A program made the translations under genes and the position numbers. Source: Methanobacterium sp. (GTDB taxonomy: Archaea; Methanobacteriota; Methanobacteria; Methanobacteriales; Methanobacteriaceae). Taken from it: a stretch of DNA of 35,203 nt. Shown here piece by piece: positions 17,337 to 26,809 of the stretch. A model generated the notes under the pieces. That model had not been told where the DNA came from. It saw nothing but the letters and a program-made list of their open reading frames with translations, and searched no databases. The stretch lies in NCBI GenBank assembly GCA_019084405.1, contig JAHRFX010000065.1:1-35203 (forward strand), read 5' to 3'. Numbering within the stretch: position 1 is the stretch's first letter; each line of letters begins with the position of its first letter.

Positions 17337-19430
17337 ATGTTCAATGAATACTCCCTTATTTCACTCTTAGCAGCATTCACCTCTTTTTTTATAGGGAATT
17401 TCATCTATTTTAGAAACCCGGAAAACTCCCTTAACCGGGTTATAGCAATTTTCAGTATTCTGGTTTCATTTATGGCCCTCACCGAATTCGCCTACCGACT
17501 GGTGGAAAATCCAGAATCTGCCTTATTCTGGTTAAAGGTCAGCACATTATGGCCCCTGATACCTGCTATTATGTTACAGATTGCACTGATATTTACCAAC
17601 AGAGGATATCTCTTAAAAAATAAATTTGCCTACCCCTTAATCTATGGACCTGCCCTCCTATTCATATTATTTGGTTTTACCACCGATCTTTTAATTGGAC
17701 CACCCATATTGGAATACTGGGGCTGGACTTATTCCATACCTGAAAATCCCCTCATATACTATTTATTTTCAGCGTGGACGGTAATTGTATCTTTAACTGC
17801 ATCCATCATGGTGTTTTCTTATTACTTTAAAACCGAAGGCATGGATAAAAAACAGGCACTTTATCTGGCTTTAGGGTTATTTACTCCTCTGATATTAAGT
17901 TTAGTCACCGACTTTATTTTCATTAAACTATCCATTCCCATCCCGGAGTTTACTCAGACCTTGCTCACCCTGGGTTTAATATTCATTGTTTATGGTATCT
18001 GGAGGTATAATTTCCCTTTACTCACCCTCACTCTGGCTGCAGAGAAAATAATTTCCACCATGCCTAATTTCCTGGTACTGCTGGATCCTAAGGGCCGCGT
18101 ATCCAAGATAAATAAGAGTGTGATCTCCCAGCTGGGATATAGTGAGAAGGAACTACTAAAACAAATGATATATGATATTTTTTCCCTGGAAAATAAATCA
18201 CAACTGGAAAAAGCCATAAAGAATGGAGAGAGCTTTAATGGGGAATGCACCATTATCTCTAATTCAGGTAAGGCCGTGGATGTATTAATTAACCTGGCTC
18301 CTATTTACAGTATCATAAAAGAACCCACCGGTTTTGTAATTATTGGTACTGATATCACTCAACGTAAAAAAGCCTTACAAGAAATTGTTGAAAGTGAATT
18401 AAAATTTAGAAGTATTATAGAACAAACTTCTGATGGGGTGGCCCTGGCTAATAACAAGGGAAAGATTATCTACTGGAACCATGCCCTGGAGAATATCACC
18501 GGATACAGTAAAGACGAAGTAACTGGCCTTTATTTATATGAAATACTGTATAAGATGATAACCCTGGAAAGAAAAAAATTGATATCTAAAGATAGTATCC
18601 AGAAGATCTTTGAGAGGGCCTTCGCATCCTCAAAAATTCCAAATAAATTACATATGCAAGAAAAACTGATACTGCGTGCTGATGGTACCTCTCGCGATAC
18701 TCAGGTAATCAATTTCTTTTTAGAAAAGACCAATCCCTCCCTTTTTTGTACCGTAGTCCGGGATATCAGTGACAGGAAAAAAGCAGAAAACATCCTTAAA
18801 AATTCCCTTAAAGAAAAAGAGATCATGCTTCGAGAAATCCACCACCGGGTTAAAAATAACCTGCAAATTATCTCCAGCCTGCTAAATTTGCAAACAAATT
18901 ATGTAAAAGATGAAGAGGCACGGGATTTATTTAAAGAAAGCCAGAACAGGATTAAATCCATGTCCATGATTCATGAGAGTTTATATCAGTCCCGGGATCT
19001 GACTCAGGTTGATTTTTCTATTTATATATCCCGTCTTTCCTCGGAATTATTCTCTTCTTATGGAGTTAATTTTAATCAGATTAGACTGGAAAGTGATGTG
19101 GAAAAAATTAATCTTGATGTTAATACCGCCATCCCCTGCGGACTAATAATCAATGAATTACTTTCAAATGCCATTAAATATGCCTTCCCCCACCAGGAGG
19201 GGGTAATAAAAATCAATTTCATGAAAAAAGCTGATTTATATGTACTGGAAGTATCAGATAATGGGGTGGGATTGCCTGATGATATTGATTTTACCCAAAC
19301 AAAATCCCTGGGTTTACGGCTGGTTAATTCCCTGGTGGATCAGCTGGATGGTACTATCCATCTGGATAAAACAAACGGCACCTGTTTTATTATGGAGTTT
19401 CCAAAATTAGAATATGAACCCCGGTTATAA
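17337..19430 (+). CDS. Membrane sensor histidine kinase: 7TM, two PAS domains, HisKA_2, HATPase
   Basis: A 697-residue kinase. Residues 1-220 hold seven hydrophobic helices of the histidine-kinase 7TM sensor type. PAS domains lie at about 235-345 (ending TGFVIIGTDITQRKK) and about 350-485 (ending CTVVRDISDRKK). The HisKA_2 domain has LREIHHRVKNNLQIISSLLNLQ-type sequence; the phospho-acceptor is H503 in HRVKNN. The HATPase domain shows the N box (NELLSNAIKYAF), G1 (DNGVGLPDD) and G2 (SLGLRLV). It should sense a membrane or redox signal and autophosphorylate. No response regulator gene is in the window, which is common for archaeal kinases of this group. TATA-like sequence lies 15-60 bases upstream. 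The last part of the kinase resembles that of the 1012-residue kinase encoded at 23756-26794. Confidence 0.9.
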   Translation: MFNEYSLISLLAAFTSFFIGNFIYFRNPENSLNRVIAIFSILVSFMALTEFAYRLVENPESALFWLKVSTLWPLIPAIMLQIALIFTNRGYLLKNKFAYPLIYGPALLFILFGFTTDLLIGPPILEYWGWTYSIPENPLIYYLFSAWTVIVSLTASIMVFSYYFKTEGMDKKQALYLALGLFTPLILSLVTDFIFIKLSIPIPEFTQTLLTLGLIFIVYGIWRYNFPLLTLTLAAEKIISTMPNFLVLLDPKGRVSKINKSVISQLGYSEKELLKQMIYDIFSLENKSQLEKAIKNGESFNGECTIISNSGKAVDVLINLAPIYSIIKEPTGFVIIGTDITQRKKALQEIVESELKFRSIIEQTSDGVALANNKGKIIYWNHALENITGYSKDEVTGLYLYEILYKMITLERKKLISKDSIQKIFERAFASSKIPNKLHMQEKLILRADGTSRDTQVINFFLEKTNPSLFCTVVRDISDRKKAENILKNSLKEKEIMLREIHHRVKNNLQIISSLLNLQTNYVKDEEARDLFKESQNRIKSMSMIHESLYQSRDLTQVDFSIYISRLSSELFSSYGVNFNQIRLESDVEKINLDVNTAIPCGLIINELLSNAIKYAFPHQEGVIKINFMKKADLYVLEVSDNGVGLPDDIDFTQTKSLGLRLVNSLVDQLDGTIHLDKTNGTCFIMEFPKLEYEPRL

Positions 19431-19501
19431 GCTTATTTTTAGTCTAATCTAAAAAAAAAGAATAAATAAAAATTATTTTAATCTAAAAATAATAGGCTAA
19501 A

Positions 19502-20272
19502 TTATTTTTCACTTTCCTCTAATTTACAGCTTTTTTCATTTTCTGGGGGGATTTTTTCACCCCGGGATTCATCATCTTCTTTTAATCCCTCAAAATGAGC
19601 GATACCATCCACCCATTCCACACATTTACCTTTTTTTTCCGCCCTTTTTATGAGCACTACCCCTAATAAAGCCCCGACAATACCACCTATTAGATCCGTA
19701 AATAGATCATACATGGTATCACTGAGGCCGTCCATAGTAGGAGACCCTTGAGTTAAGCCTGTAGGGAATACATGGTAGATATGCAGATAGAGGAAGTTAT
19801 CATAGAAGTACTCCACCAGTTCCAAAAGTGCCCCTATACCCAGGGTGACCATGACAATTAAAAAGGCCATGATCCAGTAACTGGTCCTGATCCGGCCATA
19901 TAAGTAGGCGGTGTACATGAACATCATACCAATTAGAGCTACAATTAGAGGAATGGTAAAATGCATGAATTTATCATAGTTATCGATTCTACCATACAAT
20001 CCAAAGGTGTTACCCAGGATGTACTCTAAAATCACCACCACCAGAAAGAGTATCTCCACTTCCACCGGTATAAACTGCAGGTGCTTACGGTTAAATAGAG
20101 TGGGAAGATAAATCACCCCTAATGCTAAAAGGGTCATCAAACCAAATACCTTAGTACCTCCACTACCAAATATAATGATACTGCTCCCTACGAGTAGAAG
20201 TGATATACGCATAATTATGAGAAGTTTCTTTTTCCAGGGATTTACACTAACATTAGGATTGGTAAAACTCAT
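19502..20272 (-). CDS. YjdF-like (DUF2238) multi-pass membrane protein
   Basis: The 256-residue protein has about seven hydrophobic helices between residues 15 and 208 and a charged cytoplasmic tail rich in K/E. The polar residues set inside helices match the DUF2238/YjdF family: D100-K-x-x-H104 (YDKFMHF), E151-L-V-E154 and D185-T-M-x-D189-L-x-x-D193. Their conservation within membrane segments suggests an active or metal site, but the function of the family is not known to me. The ATG at 20272 has GGTGA seven bases upstream. It converges on the upstream kinase gene (72 bases apart, with A/T runs) and diverges from the ATP-cone gene. Confidence 0.75.
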   Translation of the reverse strand: MSFTNPNVSVNPWKKKLLIIMRISLLLVGSSIIIFGSGGTKVFGLMTLLALGVIYLPTLFNRKHLQFIPVEVEILFLVVVILEYILGNTFGLYGRIDNYDKFMHFTIPLIVALIGMMFMYTAYLYGRIRTSYWIMAFLIVMVTLGIGALLELVEYFYDNFLYLHIYHVFPTGLTQGSPTMDGLSDTMYDLFTDLIGGIVGALLGVVLIKRAEKKGKCVEWVDGIAHFEGLKEDDESRGEKIPPENEKSCKLEESEK

Positions 20273-20551
20273 TTTTTTATCACCTGAATTTTATATTATT
20301 TAAAACAGGTTTTTATATTAATCAACTATATCCATGTAATTAATCAGGAAAAACATTATATTTTTAGCTAAACATTATATAGCTTTTATAATTATTATAT
20401 AACATTATTTTTTCTAATTTTTTAAATGATTATGGTAATTTACCATTATTTATAAATTTAAGGCATATAAATTACGGGTAAAGTAATAAATTTATATTAT
20501 TATAAAGTTTTAATTCTACTAAATATAATAAGTTATTTAAGTGGTGATTAA
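20273..20551. promoter_or_regulatory. Divergent promoter region between the YjdF-like and ATP-cone genes
   Basis: A 279-base, very AT-rich stretch. It has several TATA-like runs (for example around 20488-20506, upstream of the ATP-cone gene) and three copies of aacattat (about 20352, 20370 and 20402), the first two followed by at. The copies could be regulator sites or just base-composition noise. GTGGTGA just before 20552 is the ribosome site of the ATP-cone gene. Confidence 0.35.
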
Positions 20552-20833
20552 ATGGTAAAAGTAATTAAAAAAAGAGGTTCAGTGGAAGGATTTAAACCTG
20601 CTAAAATTAAAAAGTCACTGGAAAAAGCAGCTATTGATGCCGGTTACAGTGTGGATGAGAAAAAAGAAATACTGGATTCAGTATATGCTACCATAAATAA
20701 AAAACTGGATAAAAAAAAGGAAATCAAAACTGATACCATCAGGGCCTGCCTTTTAACTGAACTGGATAAATGTGAACCCTATATCGCCCATTCATGGAGG
20801 AATTTTGATAAACGATATAAATCCCAGTTTTAA
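20552..20833 (+). CDS. Stand-alone ATP-cone domain protein
   Basis: The 93-residue protein is almost wholly one ATP-cone (PF03477): VIKKRGSVEGFKPAKIKKSL at the start, the helical middle, then DTIRACLLTELDKCEP and AHSWRNFDKRYKS. ATP-cones bind ATP/dATP and normally sit at the N-terminus of ribonucleotide reductases or on the NrdR repressor. Here there is no reductase domain and no zinc ribbon, and neither neighbour is a reductase gene. It might act as a nucleotide-sensing subunit for a partner encoded elsewhere; that is inference. It has its own promoter region and a GGTGA site, and is convergent with ppcA. Confidence 0.82.
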   Translation: MVKVIKKRGSVEGFKPAKIKKSLEKAAIDAGYSVDEKKEILDSVYATINKKLDKKKEIKTDTIRACLLTELDKCEPYIAHSWRNFDKRYKSQF

Positions 20834-20915
20834 AAAGCAATTTCTCATATAACCCTCTGTATATCAGGAGATTTCATATATATTCGGGGAGGATTTAGTT
20901 ATATGTCCCTGGTTA

Positions 20916-22373
20916 TCAACCCAGGAACTTCCTTAAATTCGCCCCTCTTAAAATCTTTTCTCCCATTCCTTCAGTTTGATTGGTGGATAGGGATTTATTA
21001 ATATCCCGGGTTAATTTCAGGTGGGAGAGGTCCTGATCAACTTCAGGGTAATAAAGGTTAAGATATTCTTTTAGTTTTGGATTTAATAGTTTAGAATCCC
21101 GGTCCAGGTATTGAATGGCTTTTTCAAGATCCAGGTCAAAGTTTTTATAAACCTCTTTAAGATAATCCCTATCCGCATCAGTTAATGCATTTAAACCCAG
21201 GACTTCCGGAGGTATTCCCAGAGAATAAAGAGTACAGGTAAAGGTTATGGCCCGGGGAAGTGATATTTCACCAATACTGCGGGAATATCCAAATAAACCA
21301 ATATGTAATTTTCTTTTCCTGCGGCGGGGTACGTACTTTGCCATCCGGTTAATAATAGGGGCCAGCTTAATTATCTGTTTTTCATATTCTGCGGCATATC
21401 TATCTATGATATCCAGTGTTTTTTCTTCATTCATTTCATGAGGATCACTGGTTTTACGGTTTTTTAACTTGTTTATAGCATCCACCACTTCCGCGTGGGG
21501 GTGATCATATTTAAATGATGACTGCAGGGTTAGGGTATGGGCACTGGGATATTCTAATCCCACTTCTTCTACCCGGGAAGGTTCCAGATTACCTCTAAAG
21601 GGAGCAGAACCCATACCGATTATGGGATAAATATCCATACCCAAATCTTCAGAAAGTATATTAAATCGCTCCAATGCAATCTTATTTAATAAAACAGCAC
21701 TTATTATACCATAATTCATGGCAGGGTCAGATCGGGCTAAGAATATCCTTTGATAATCCACGTTTTTATCTTCCAGGTAGTTCCGGGTGATGGAATCAGC
21801 CTGGAGCATTCCGGGTTTATCCTCAAAAAGAGGTATTACATTAATGTTTTCTGGTTTGAACTCACCAATCCAGTCTTTAATAGTAATATCTCCTTTTTTG
21901 AATGGTTGGTTTTGCTTTCCCACCACAAAATCAAGGTAGTACTGGTAAATACGATCCAGACATTTGGTAGAAGCAGCCATAGGAAGTATCACTTCAAATA
22001 CCGGAGCCCGTTCCTCCCCATAAAATAAGCGGGCAGCATCATAGGAACGGGGGATACTTTCCAGGGTCTCCAGTAAGATTTTGGCTTCTGCTTTTTCCAC
22101 AGTGGGATTGGGAACCCTTAATGTGAGGAAATAGTCTTCCCCTAATTTATTATCTCTGAAAAATGGTTCATATTTGGTTAATAATTTTTTAACCACGTAG
22201 TTATCCACTTCTTTTCCTTCACAGTCCCACATTTGTTCATCACAGCCTAAATGTGAAAAAACATAGTATGCTTCTGCTATTTCATCTTCACCACTAATTT
22301 CATTACCCTCAGCAAAAAAGGGAGGGTTGACATTATCTGGGTGCTGGGTACTCATACATTTCGGGATTTTCAT
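20916..22373 (-). CDS. ppcA: Phosphoenolpyruvate carboxylase, archaeal type
   Basis: The 485-residue protein is the short archaeal-type PEP carboxylase (PF14010 / TIGR02751 class), about half the length of the bacterial enzyme. It begins IPKCMSTQHPDN and has EVILPMAAS, LARSDPAMNYG, GMGSAPFRGNLEPSR and GLFGYSRS. It adds bicarbonate to PEP to give oxaloacetate, which in Methanobacteriales feeds the incomplete reductive TCA route to 2-oxoglutarate and so to glutamate. It is complete; the ATG at 22373 follows a GGTGA site eight bases away. The upstream strand has a short inverted repeat (atcct/aggat, about 22402-22414) near the presumed promoter. It converges on the ATP-cone gene. Confidence 0.95.
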   Translation of the reverse strand: MKIPKCMSTQHPDNVNPPFFAEGNEISGEDEIAEAYYVFSHLGCDEQMWDCEGKEVDNYVVKKLLTKYEPFFRDNKLGEDYFLTLRVPNPTVEKAEAKILLETLESIPRSYDAARLFYGEERAPVFEVILPMAASTKCLDRIYQYYLDFVVGKQNQPFKKGDITIKDWIGEFKPENINVIPLFEDKPGMLQADSITRNYLEDKNVDYQRIFLARSDPAMNYGIISAVLLNKIALERFNILSEDLGMDIYPIIGMGSAPFRGNLEPSRVEEVGLEYPSAHTLTLQSSFKYDHPHAEVVDAINKLKNRKTSDPHEMNEEKTLDIIDRYAAEYEKQIIKLAPIINRMAKYVPRRRKRKLHIGLFGYSRSIGEISLPRAITFTCTLYSLGIPPEVLGLNALTDADRDYLKEVYKNFDLDLEKAIQYLDRDSKLLNPKLKEYLNLYYPEVDQDLSHLKLTRDINKSLSTNQTEGMGEKILRGANLRKFLG

Positions 22374-22752
22374 TTTTTTTCACCAGATATCAGGGAATAA
22401 TATCCTGTCAGGATAAATTCTATGCTCATGCAATAAAAATTATTTAACCAGAGAAGCTCTTAATTTAAAGTAAATCTCCTCTTTTATATGAGCTTACTAA
22501 TATTTGTAATGATTAATAATAATTAGTTTTGCTGATACTTAAATCTTACCCGGCCCATTAAAATTAAAACATTTAATTCTTAATTTATAATGTTATTAGA
22601 ATCAACTGGTATTGCCCCATAATAAGATTATTCAAGATTTATTAAAGAAAGATTTTCAATTTAATTATTGTTAAAGCCTATTTAAAAAAAAAATATGTTC
22701 TAAATGGGAAAATTAGATTATCTCTAGTGATTGAGAGGTTATTAGGCAAAAT
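22374..22752. other. 379-base intergenic stretch holding the ppcA promoter
   Basis: AT-rich, no gene seen. The right part, next to 22753, has A/T runs after the ferredoxin-like gene. The left part has TATA-like runs on the minus strand and the short atcct/aggat inverted repeat upstream of ppcA. Confidence 0.4.
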
Positions 22753-23553
22753 TTAGATTATTTCCCCACTTATAGAAATGGTGTAGTCCTTGATGATTAT
22801 ATTTTTCCCTGCTTTTTCCAGGGCCCGCTGCACAATTACCCCTATTCCGGAACAACAGGGTACCTCCATATGTACCACCGAGATGGAATTAATGTCCTGA
22901 GTGGTGAATATCTGGGATAGTTTATCCACGTAGTGGTCTATGGTCTTATCCAGTTTAGGGCAGAGTATGATCAGAACTTTATCCTTTAAGAATCGTTCAT
23001 GGAAGTTAGGATAACTAAAGGGCACACAATCAGCGGCAATAAGTAGATCTGCATTTTTTAGATAGGGTGCCTGGGGGTTTAATAACTGTAACTGTATGGG
23101 CCAGTTACGAAGTTGAGCCTGAAAGATTCCCACCTCTTTATCCTCTCCTGGTTGAATTTCCTGGGCCAGGGAGCTGGGACAGCCACACTCCATGGTTTCA
23201 TAATCAGGTATTTCTATTTCTTTTTCTTTTAAATAGTCCAGAGCCTGATTTAGATATTCCGTTTCACCATGATCATTCAAATGTTGTAAGTGAGCTTTTA
23301 TCAGGTTAGATCCCCCTTTAACAATATTTTCCATCACCTTATATTCATCATAAGGTTCAGCTTCCCTTTTTATAACTTCAATTGCTCCCTGGGGACAGGT
23401 TCCAATGCACGCCCCTAATCCATCGCAGAATAAATCACTTACCAGCCGGGCCTTACCATCAATCACCTGCAAGGCCCCCTCCGGACAACCAGGTATACAA
23501 CTACCACAACCATCACATTTTTCTTCATCAATCTGAATGATTTCTCTTTCCAT
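22753..23553 (-). CDS. Dicluster ferredoxin-domain protein with unknown C-terminal domain
   Basis: The 266-residue protein starts with a two-cluster ferredoxin domain: C13-x2-C16-x2-C19-x3-C23-P, and a second set C43-x5-C49-x3-C53-P in the CDGLGACIGTCPQGAIEV form. After about residue 120 there is a second domain: ECGCPSS, PIQLQLLNPQAPYL, LLIAADCVPFSYPNFHERFL, LIILCPKLDKT and HMEVPCCSGIG. Further cysteines (for example in ADCVPF, LCPKLD and VPCCSG) may bind metal or another cluster. Proteins of this layout are common in methanogens and anaerobic bacteria and are thought to carry electrons; the partner is unknown. A GAGGGTA site precedes the ATG. It may stand alone: the kinase gene upstream ends 202 bases away. 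Confidence 0.82.
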   Translation of the reverse strand: MEREIIQIDEEKCDGCGSCIPGCPEGALQVIDGKARLVSDLFCDGLGACIGTCPQGAIEVIKREAEPYDEYKVMENIVKGGSNLIKAHLQHLNDHGETEYLNQALDYLKEKEIEIPDYETMECGCPSSLAQEIQPGEDKEVGIFQAQLRNWPIQLQLLNPQAPYLKNADLLIAADCVPFSYPNFHERFLKDKVLIILCPKLDKTIDHYVDKLSQIFTTQDINSISVVHMEVPCCSGIGVIVQRALEKAGKNIIIKDYTISISGEII

Positions 23554-23755
23554 GATTACCCTCCCTTAATTCAAATTAAACCTGAAGTTAAAATGGATTT
23601 CATACCATTAATATGTCCTTTAAGGTAAATCAATTTTATCTGGAATATATAATGAATAAATAAATCTTAAGTTTAACTAAAAGTTAAATAAGTAATTTGA
23701 TAACTAAAGAAGAATTAATAACAGGAATTATTACTAAAATTAATATTATTTAGAC

Positions 23756-26700
23756 TTAAACCCGATTTTGATAGGATATTTCCTGGAAGTGGATGGTGTA
23801 AACTGTTCCTGAAGTCTGGTCCAATTTAATGGTTCCGTCAATCTGTTTTACCAGGCTCAACACAATTTGAAGGCCCAGGGTCTCCACCTTATCCAGTTCA
23901 AAACCAGGGGGTAAACCCACCCCATCATCACCAATAACCAGTTGATACTCACCAGCAGCTAATGATTTGAAATTAATGGTTATGGTGCCAGTATCACCCT
24001 GCGGGAAGGCATACTTCAGTGAGTTGGTTATCAGTTCATTTAACAGCAGCCCACAGGGTATGGCCGTATCCAGATCCAGGGATATGTTATCAATATCCAG
24101 TTCCAATTTTACACTGCCCGGATAGGTGGTGTAGTTATGAAACAGGCTTTCAGTTAAACTTTTCACATAATCATAAAAGTTTATCCGGGAGATATTAGGG
24201 GATTTATAAAGTTTTTCATGGATAAGGGCCATACTACGCACCCGGTCCTGACTTACCCGGCAAAACTCCTGGGCTTCTTCTTCCTGAGTTTCTGCAGACT
24301 GGAGATTAAGTAAGCTGGCAATAATCTGCAGGTTGTTTTTCACCCGGTGGTGGGTTTCCCTTAAAAGCAATTCCTTGTCCTTAATGGAATTTACAAGATC
24401 TTCTTTATATCTCATCCTTTGTATGGCCAGGGCATAAAATTCAGCTAACTTTTCCAGGGCTTCCAGATCATTATCATTGTAACCATCAGTAGAGTTGGCC
24501 AGGGCAATCTGGCCCAGTAACTCATTCTCAGCCATAACTGGAACTGAGATGAAGTTATTAAGTTTAATATGGCCGGAAGGTATTCCTTGGGAAGTTTTAT
24601 GATTTTCTGGTTGGTTAGTATAAAAACCCTTACCTTTATTCAGGCTATGGTCCCATAAGGAGGAATAATAGTCATCTTCACGGGGAGGGAATCGTATTTT
24701 ATCGTCTACATCCACCAGTTCACAATCCACCATCATACTGCTGTGGGTTAAAACCACCAGGTTCTGATTTTCAGGGTCCACCATACCCACATAACCATTC
24801 TGGCTTTGGGTGAGTTTTTTGGACTCCTGGAATATAACTAAGGCCACATCCTCCATGGAGGAACTATCCGAAATAAGTGGGGCATATATCCTGGAAAGAG
24901 ACCGGTTAATTTCCAGCTCCCTTTTTAAATCATGAAGATACTTCTTTTTCCGACTTATATCTTGGGCAGCCCCATAGATACGCCATCTTCCATTATCTTC
25001 CACACATTCTATGTGGTTTCTAAGCCAGATTATCTCCCCCTGGTTAGAGATAATCCGGAATACCTTAACATTATTATTTCCAGGTTTTAGATTCTGTAAC
25101 TGTTCCTGGGCCAGTGGAGCATCATCCGGGTGCACAGTGAACATCCAGCACCGGTGGGAATCCAGGTCTTTTTTACTAAATCCAGTTATATGGTAAAAAG
25201 AACCAGTAATCCAGTCCACCCCGTAGTCTCCATCATCATCCAGGACGCATGAGTAGGCAAAATCAGATATTAATTCACCTACCATACGGTGGCGGTGTTC
25301 TGATTCTTTTAAAAGTATTTCAGCCCTTTTTCTCCCGGTGATATCCATTACAATGGCCTGAAGTAAATATTCCTCTCCTATTTTCAAGCGATTTAAACTA
25401 ACCTCTGTAAAAAAGGTAGTGCCATCCTGGCGCAGGTGCTGCCATTCAAAATACTGTGGCTCACCATTCAGGGCGTTATGTATCAACTTTTCGGCCTTCA
25501 CCCTGGATGTTGTTCCATCTTCCTGGAGATGGGGAGAAAAATCAGCCGGTGTTTTGCCTAGTATGTCCTCTTCTAAAACCTTAAAAATCTCTAGTACTTT
25601 TTGATTACACTCCACAAACAAGCCATCCCTGATTAAGAAGATTCCGCTTTCTGCATTCTCAAATAGAGTATGATATTTGTTTTCACTGATTAGAAGCTCT
25701 TCTTCCACCTTTTTACGGGAACTGATATCGTTTATAAAGAAATAATAATAGTTAAATTCTCCCGCCTGGTTGTAGGAGGGGTGGGTTAAGATTTCAATGG
25801 GTACCCGGGTGCCATCTTTTTTCAGGTATTCTTTTTCATAGCGTACCGGATGACCACTTTTTTCCATTTCCTGCAGGATTATCTTTTCCTGTTGAAGCCA
25901 TTCTGGAGGGGTTAAATCTTTATCCCAGCTTAAGGAACTTATTTCATCAGGACTATAACCCACCAGTTCATTAAAAGCAGGATTATTAAACAATATTTTT
26001 CCATCCAGAAGCCCGATAACAAATGACTGGGAGGATTTACTCAACACTTCGGCATATAATTCTTCTCTACGACGGATTTTATGTTCCTTTTCCAGATTAT
26101 TAAGCCAGATTTCCACTTCCTTTTCTGCCAGGGAAGTATCCTGGAATTCATAGGGAGGTACATGGTAGAAATTCTTATAAATTTCACCTCCCTTTATCAG
26201 ATAGGAATGGGTCATCACCACTCCTTTTATGATTTCAGGATCAAATTTTTGCAGATCATACTGACAGATGATTGAACAGGGATACCGGGGTAAAAAGTCC
26301 TGGTTTAATCTGTTCTCATATTCCAGCAATCTATCTAATCCTGATTGATCCTGCAGCACCCAGCTCATCTCTCCACTAATCCTTAGAGCTTTAAAATCAT
26401 CATCCAGGGCCTTATGAGCTTCATTTATAAGTAACTGGATCATGATGGCTGGTTCAAAATCACCATCTTTGTTGTAAGCCTCACTTTCATCCAGAAGAAC
26501 TAACTGTCCTGATTTTTCATAGGAACTTACTTCCACTCCCTCTTTTTTTAAATAATCCCGTAACTTATTATCATAGGAGGAGTCCATGATATAGGCACAT
26601 TTTTCACCCTTTTCTAAGCCCAGCTTAATAAAAGGAACAATGGTTTCTTTCCATTCCTGGCGGGTGTTATAAATAAGGCCTAGATGTTCATGTGGTTTTA

Positions 26701-26794
26701 GAGCTTCTAAATCTTCCTCTAAAGTGCTAAGGCCCTTAATTTCTCCTAAATAGTTATCTTTTTCCAAAGAATATCCCCCCATATTATAATCCAT
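23756..26794 (-). CDS. Cytoplasmic sensor histidine kinase: MEDS, three PAS domains, GAF, HisKA_2, HATPase
   Basis: A 1012-residue soluble kinase without membrane segments. Residues about 35-215 form a MEDS domain (HLGLIYNTRQEW, KCAYIMDSS, LRISGEMSWVL), the DcmR-like sensory domain of methanogens and methylotrophs. PAS domains follow at about 245-360, 365-490 and 495-620, each ending in a DISxRK-type motif. A GAF domain covers about 625-790. HisKA_2 has ETHHRVKNNLQ with H816 as likely phospho-acceptor; HATPase has NELITNSLKYAF and DDGVGLPPG. The ARPP-1 gene ends 15 bases upstream, so the two are cotranscribed. The ATG at 26794 lacks a ribosome site; a TTG at 26767 has GGGGGGA upstream and could be the true start. 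No response regulator is nearby. Confidence 0.88.
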   Translation of the reverse strand: MDYNMGGYSLEKDNYLGEIKGLSTLEEDLEALKPHEHLGLIYNTRQEWKETIVPFIKLGLEKGEKCAYIMDSSYDNKLRDYLKKEGVEVSSYEKSGQLVLLDESEAYNKDGDFEPAIMIQLLINEAHKALDDDFKALRISGEMSWVLQDQSGLDRLLEYENRLNQDFLPRYPCSIICQYDLQKFDPEIIKGVVMTHSYLIKGGEIYKNFYHVPPYEFQDTSLAEKEVEIWLNNLEKEHKIRRREELYAEVLSKSSQSFVIGLLDGKILFNNPAFNELVGYSPDEISSLSWDKDLTPPEWLQQEKIILQEMEKSGHPVRYEKEYLKKDGTRVPIEILTHPSYNQAGEFNYYYFFINDISSRKKVEEELLISENKYHTLFENAESGIFLIRDGLFVECNQKVLEIFKVLEEDILGKTPADFSPHLQEDGTTSRVKAEKLIHNALNGEPQYFEWQHLRQDGTTFFTEVSLNRLKIGEEYLLQAIVMDITGRKRAEILLKESEHRHRMVGELISDFAYSCVLDDDGDYGVDWITGSFYHITGFSKKDLDSHRCWMFTVHPDDAPLAQEQLQNLKPGNNNVKVFRIISNQGEIIWLRNHIECVEDNGRWRIYGAAQDISRKKKYLHDLKRELEINRSLSRIYAPLISDSSSMEDVALVIFQESKKLTQSQNGYVGMVDPENQNLVVLTHSSMMVDCELVDVDDKIRFPPREDDYYSSLWDHSLNKGKGFYTNQPENHKTSQGIPSGHIKLNNFISVPVMAENELLGQIALANSTDGYNDNDLEALEKLAEFYALAIQRMRYKEDLVNSIKDKELLLRETHHRVKNNLQIIASLLNLQSAETQEEEAQEFCRVSQDRVRSMALIHEKLYKSPNISRINFYDYVKSLTESLFHNYTTYPGSVKLELDIDNISLDLDTAIPCGLLLNELITNSLKYAFPQGDTGTITINFKSLAAGEYQLVIGDDGVGLPPGFELDKVETLGLQIVLSLVKQIDGTIKLDQTSGTVYTIHFQEISYQNRV

Positions 26795-26809
26795 GAATAT
26801 ATTGATTTT

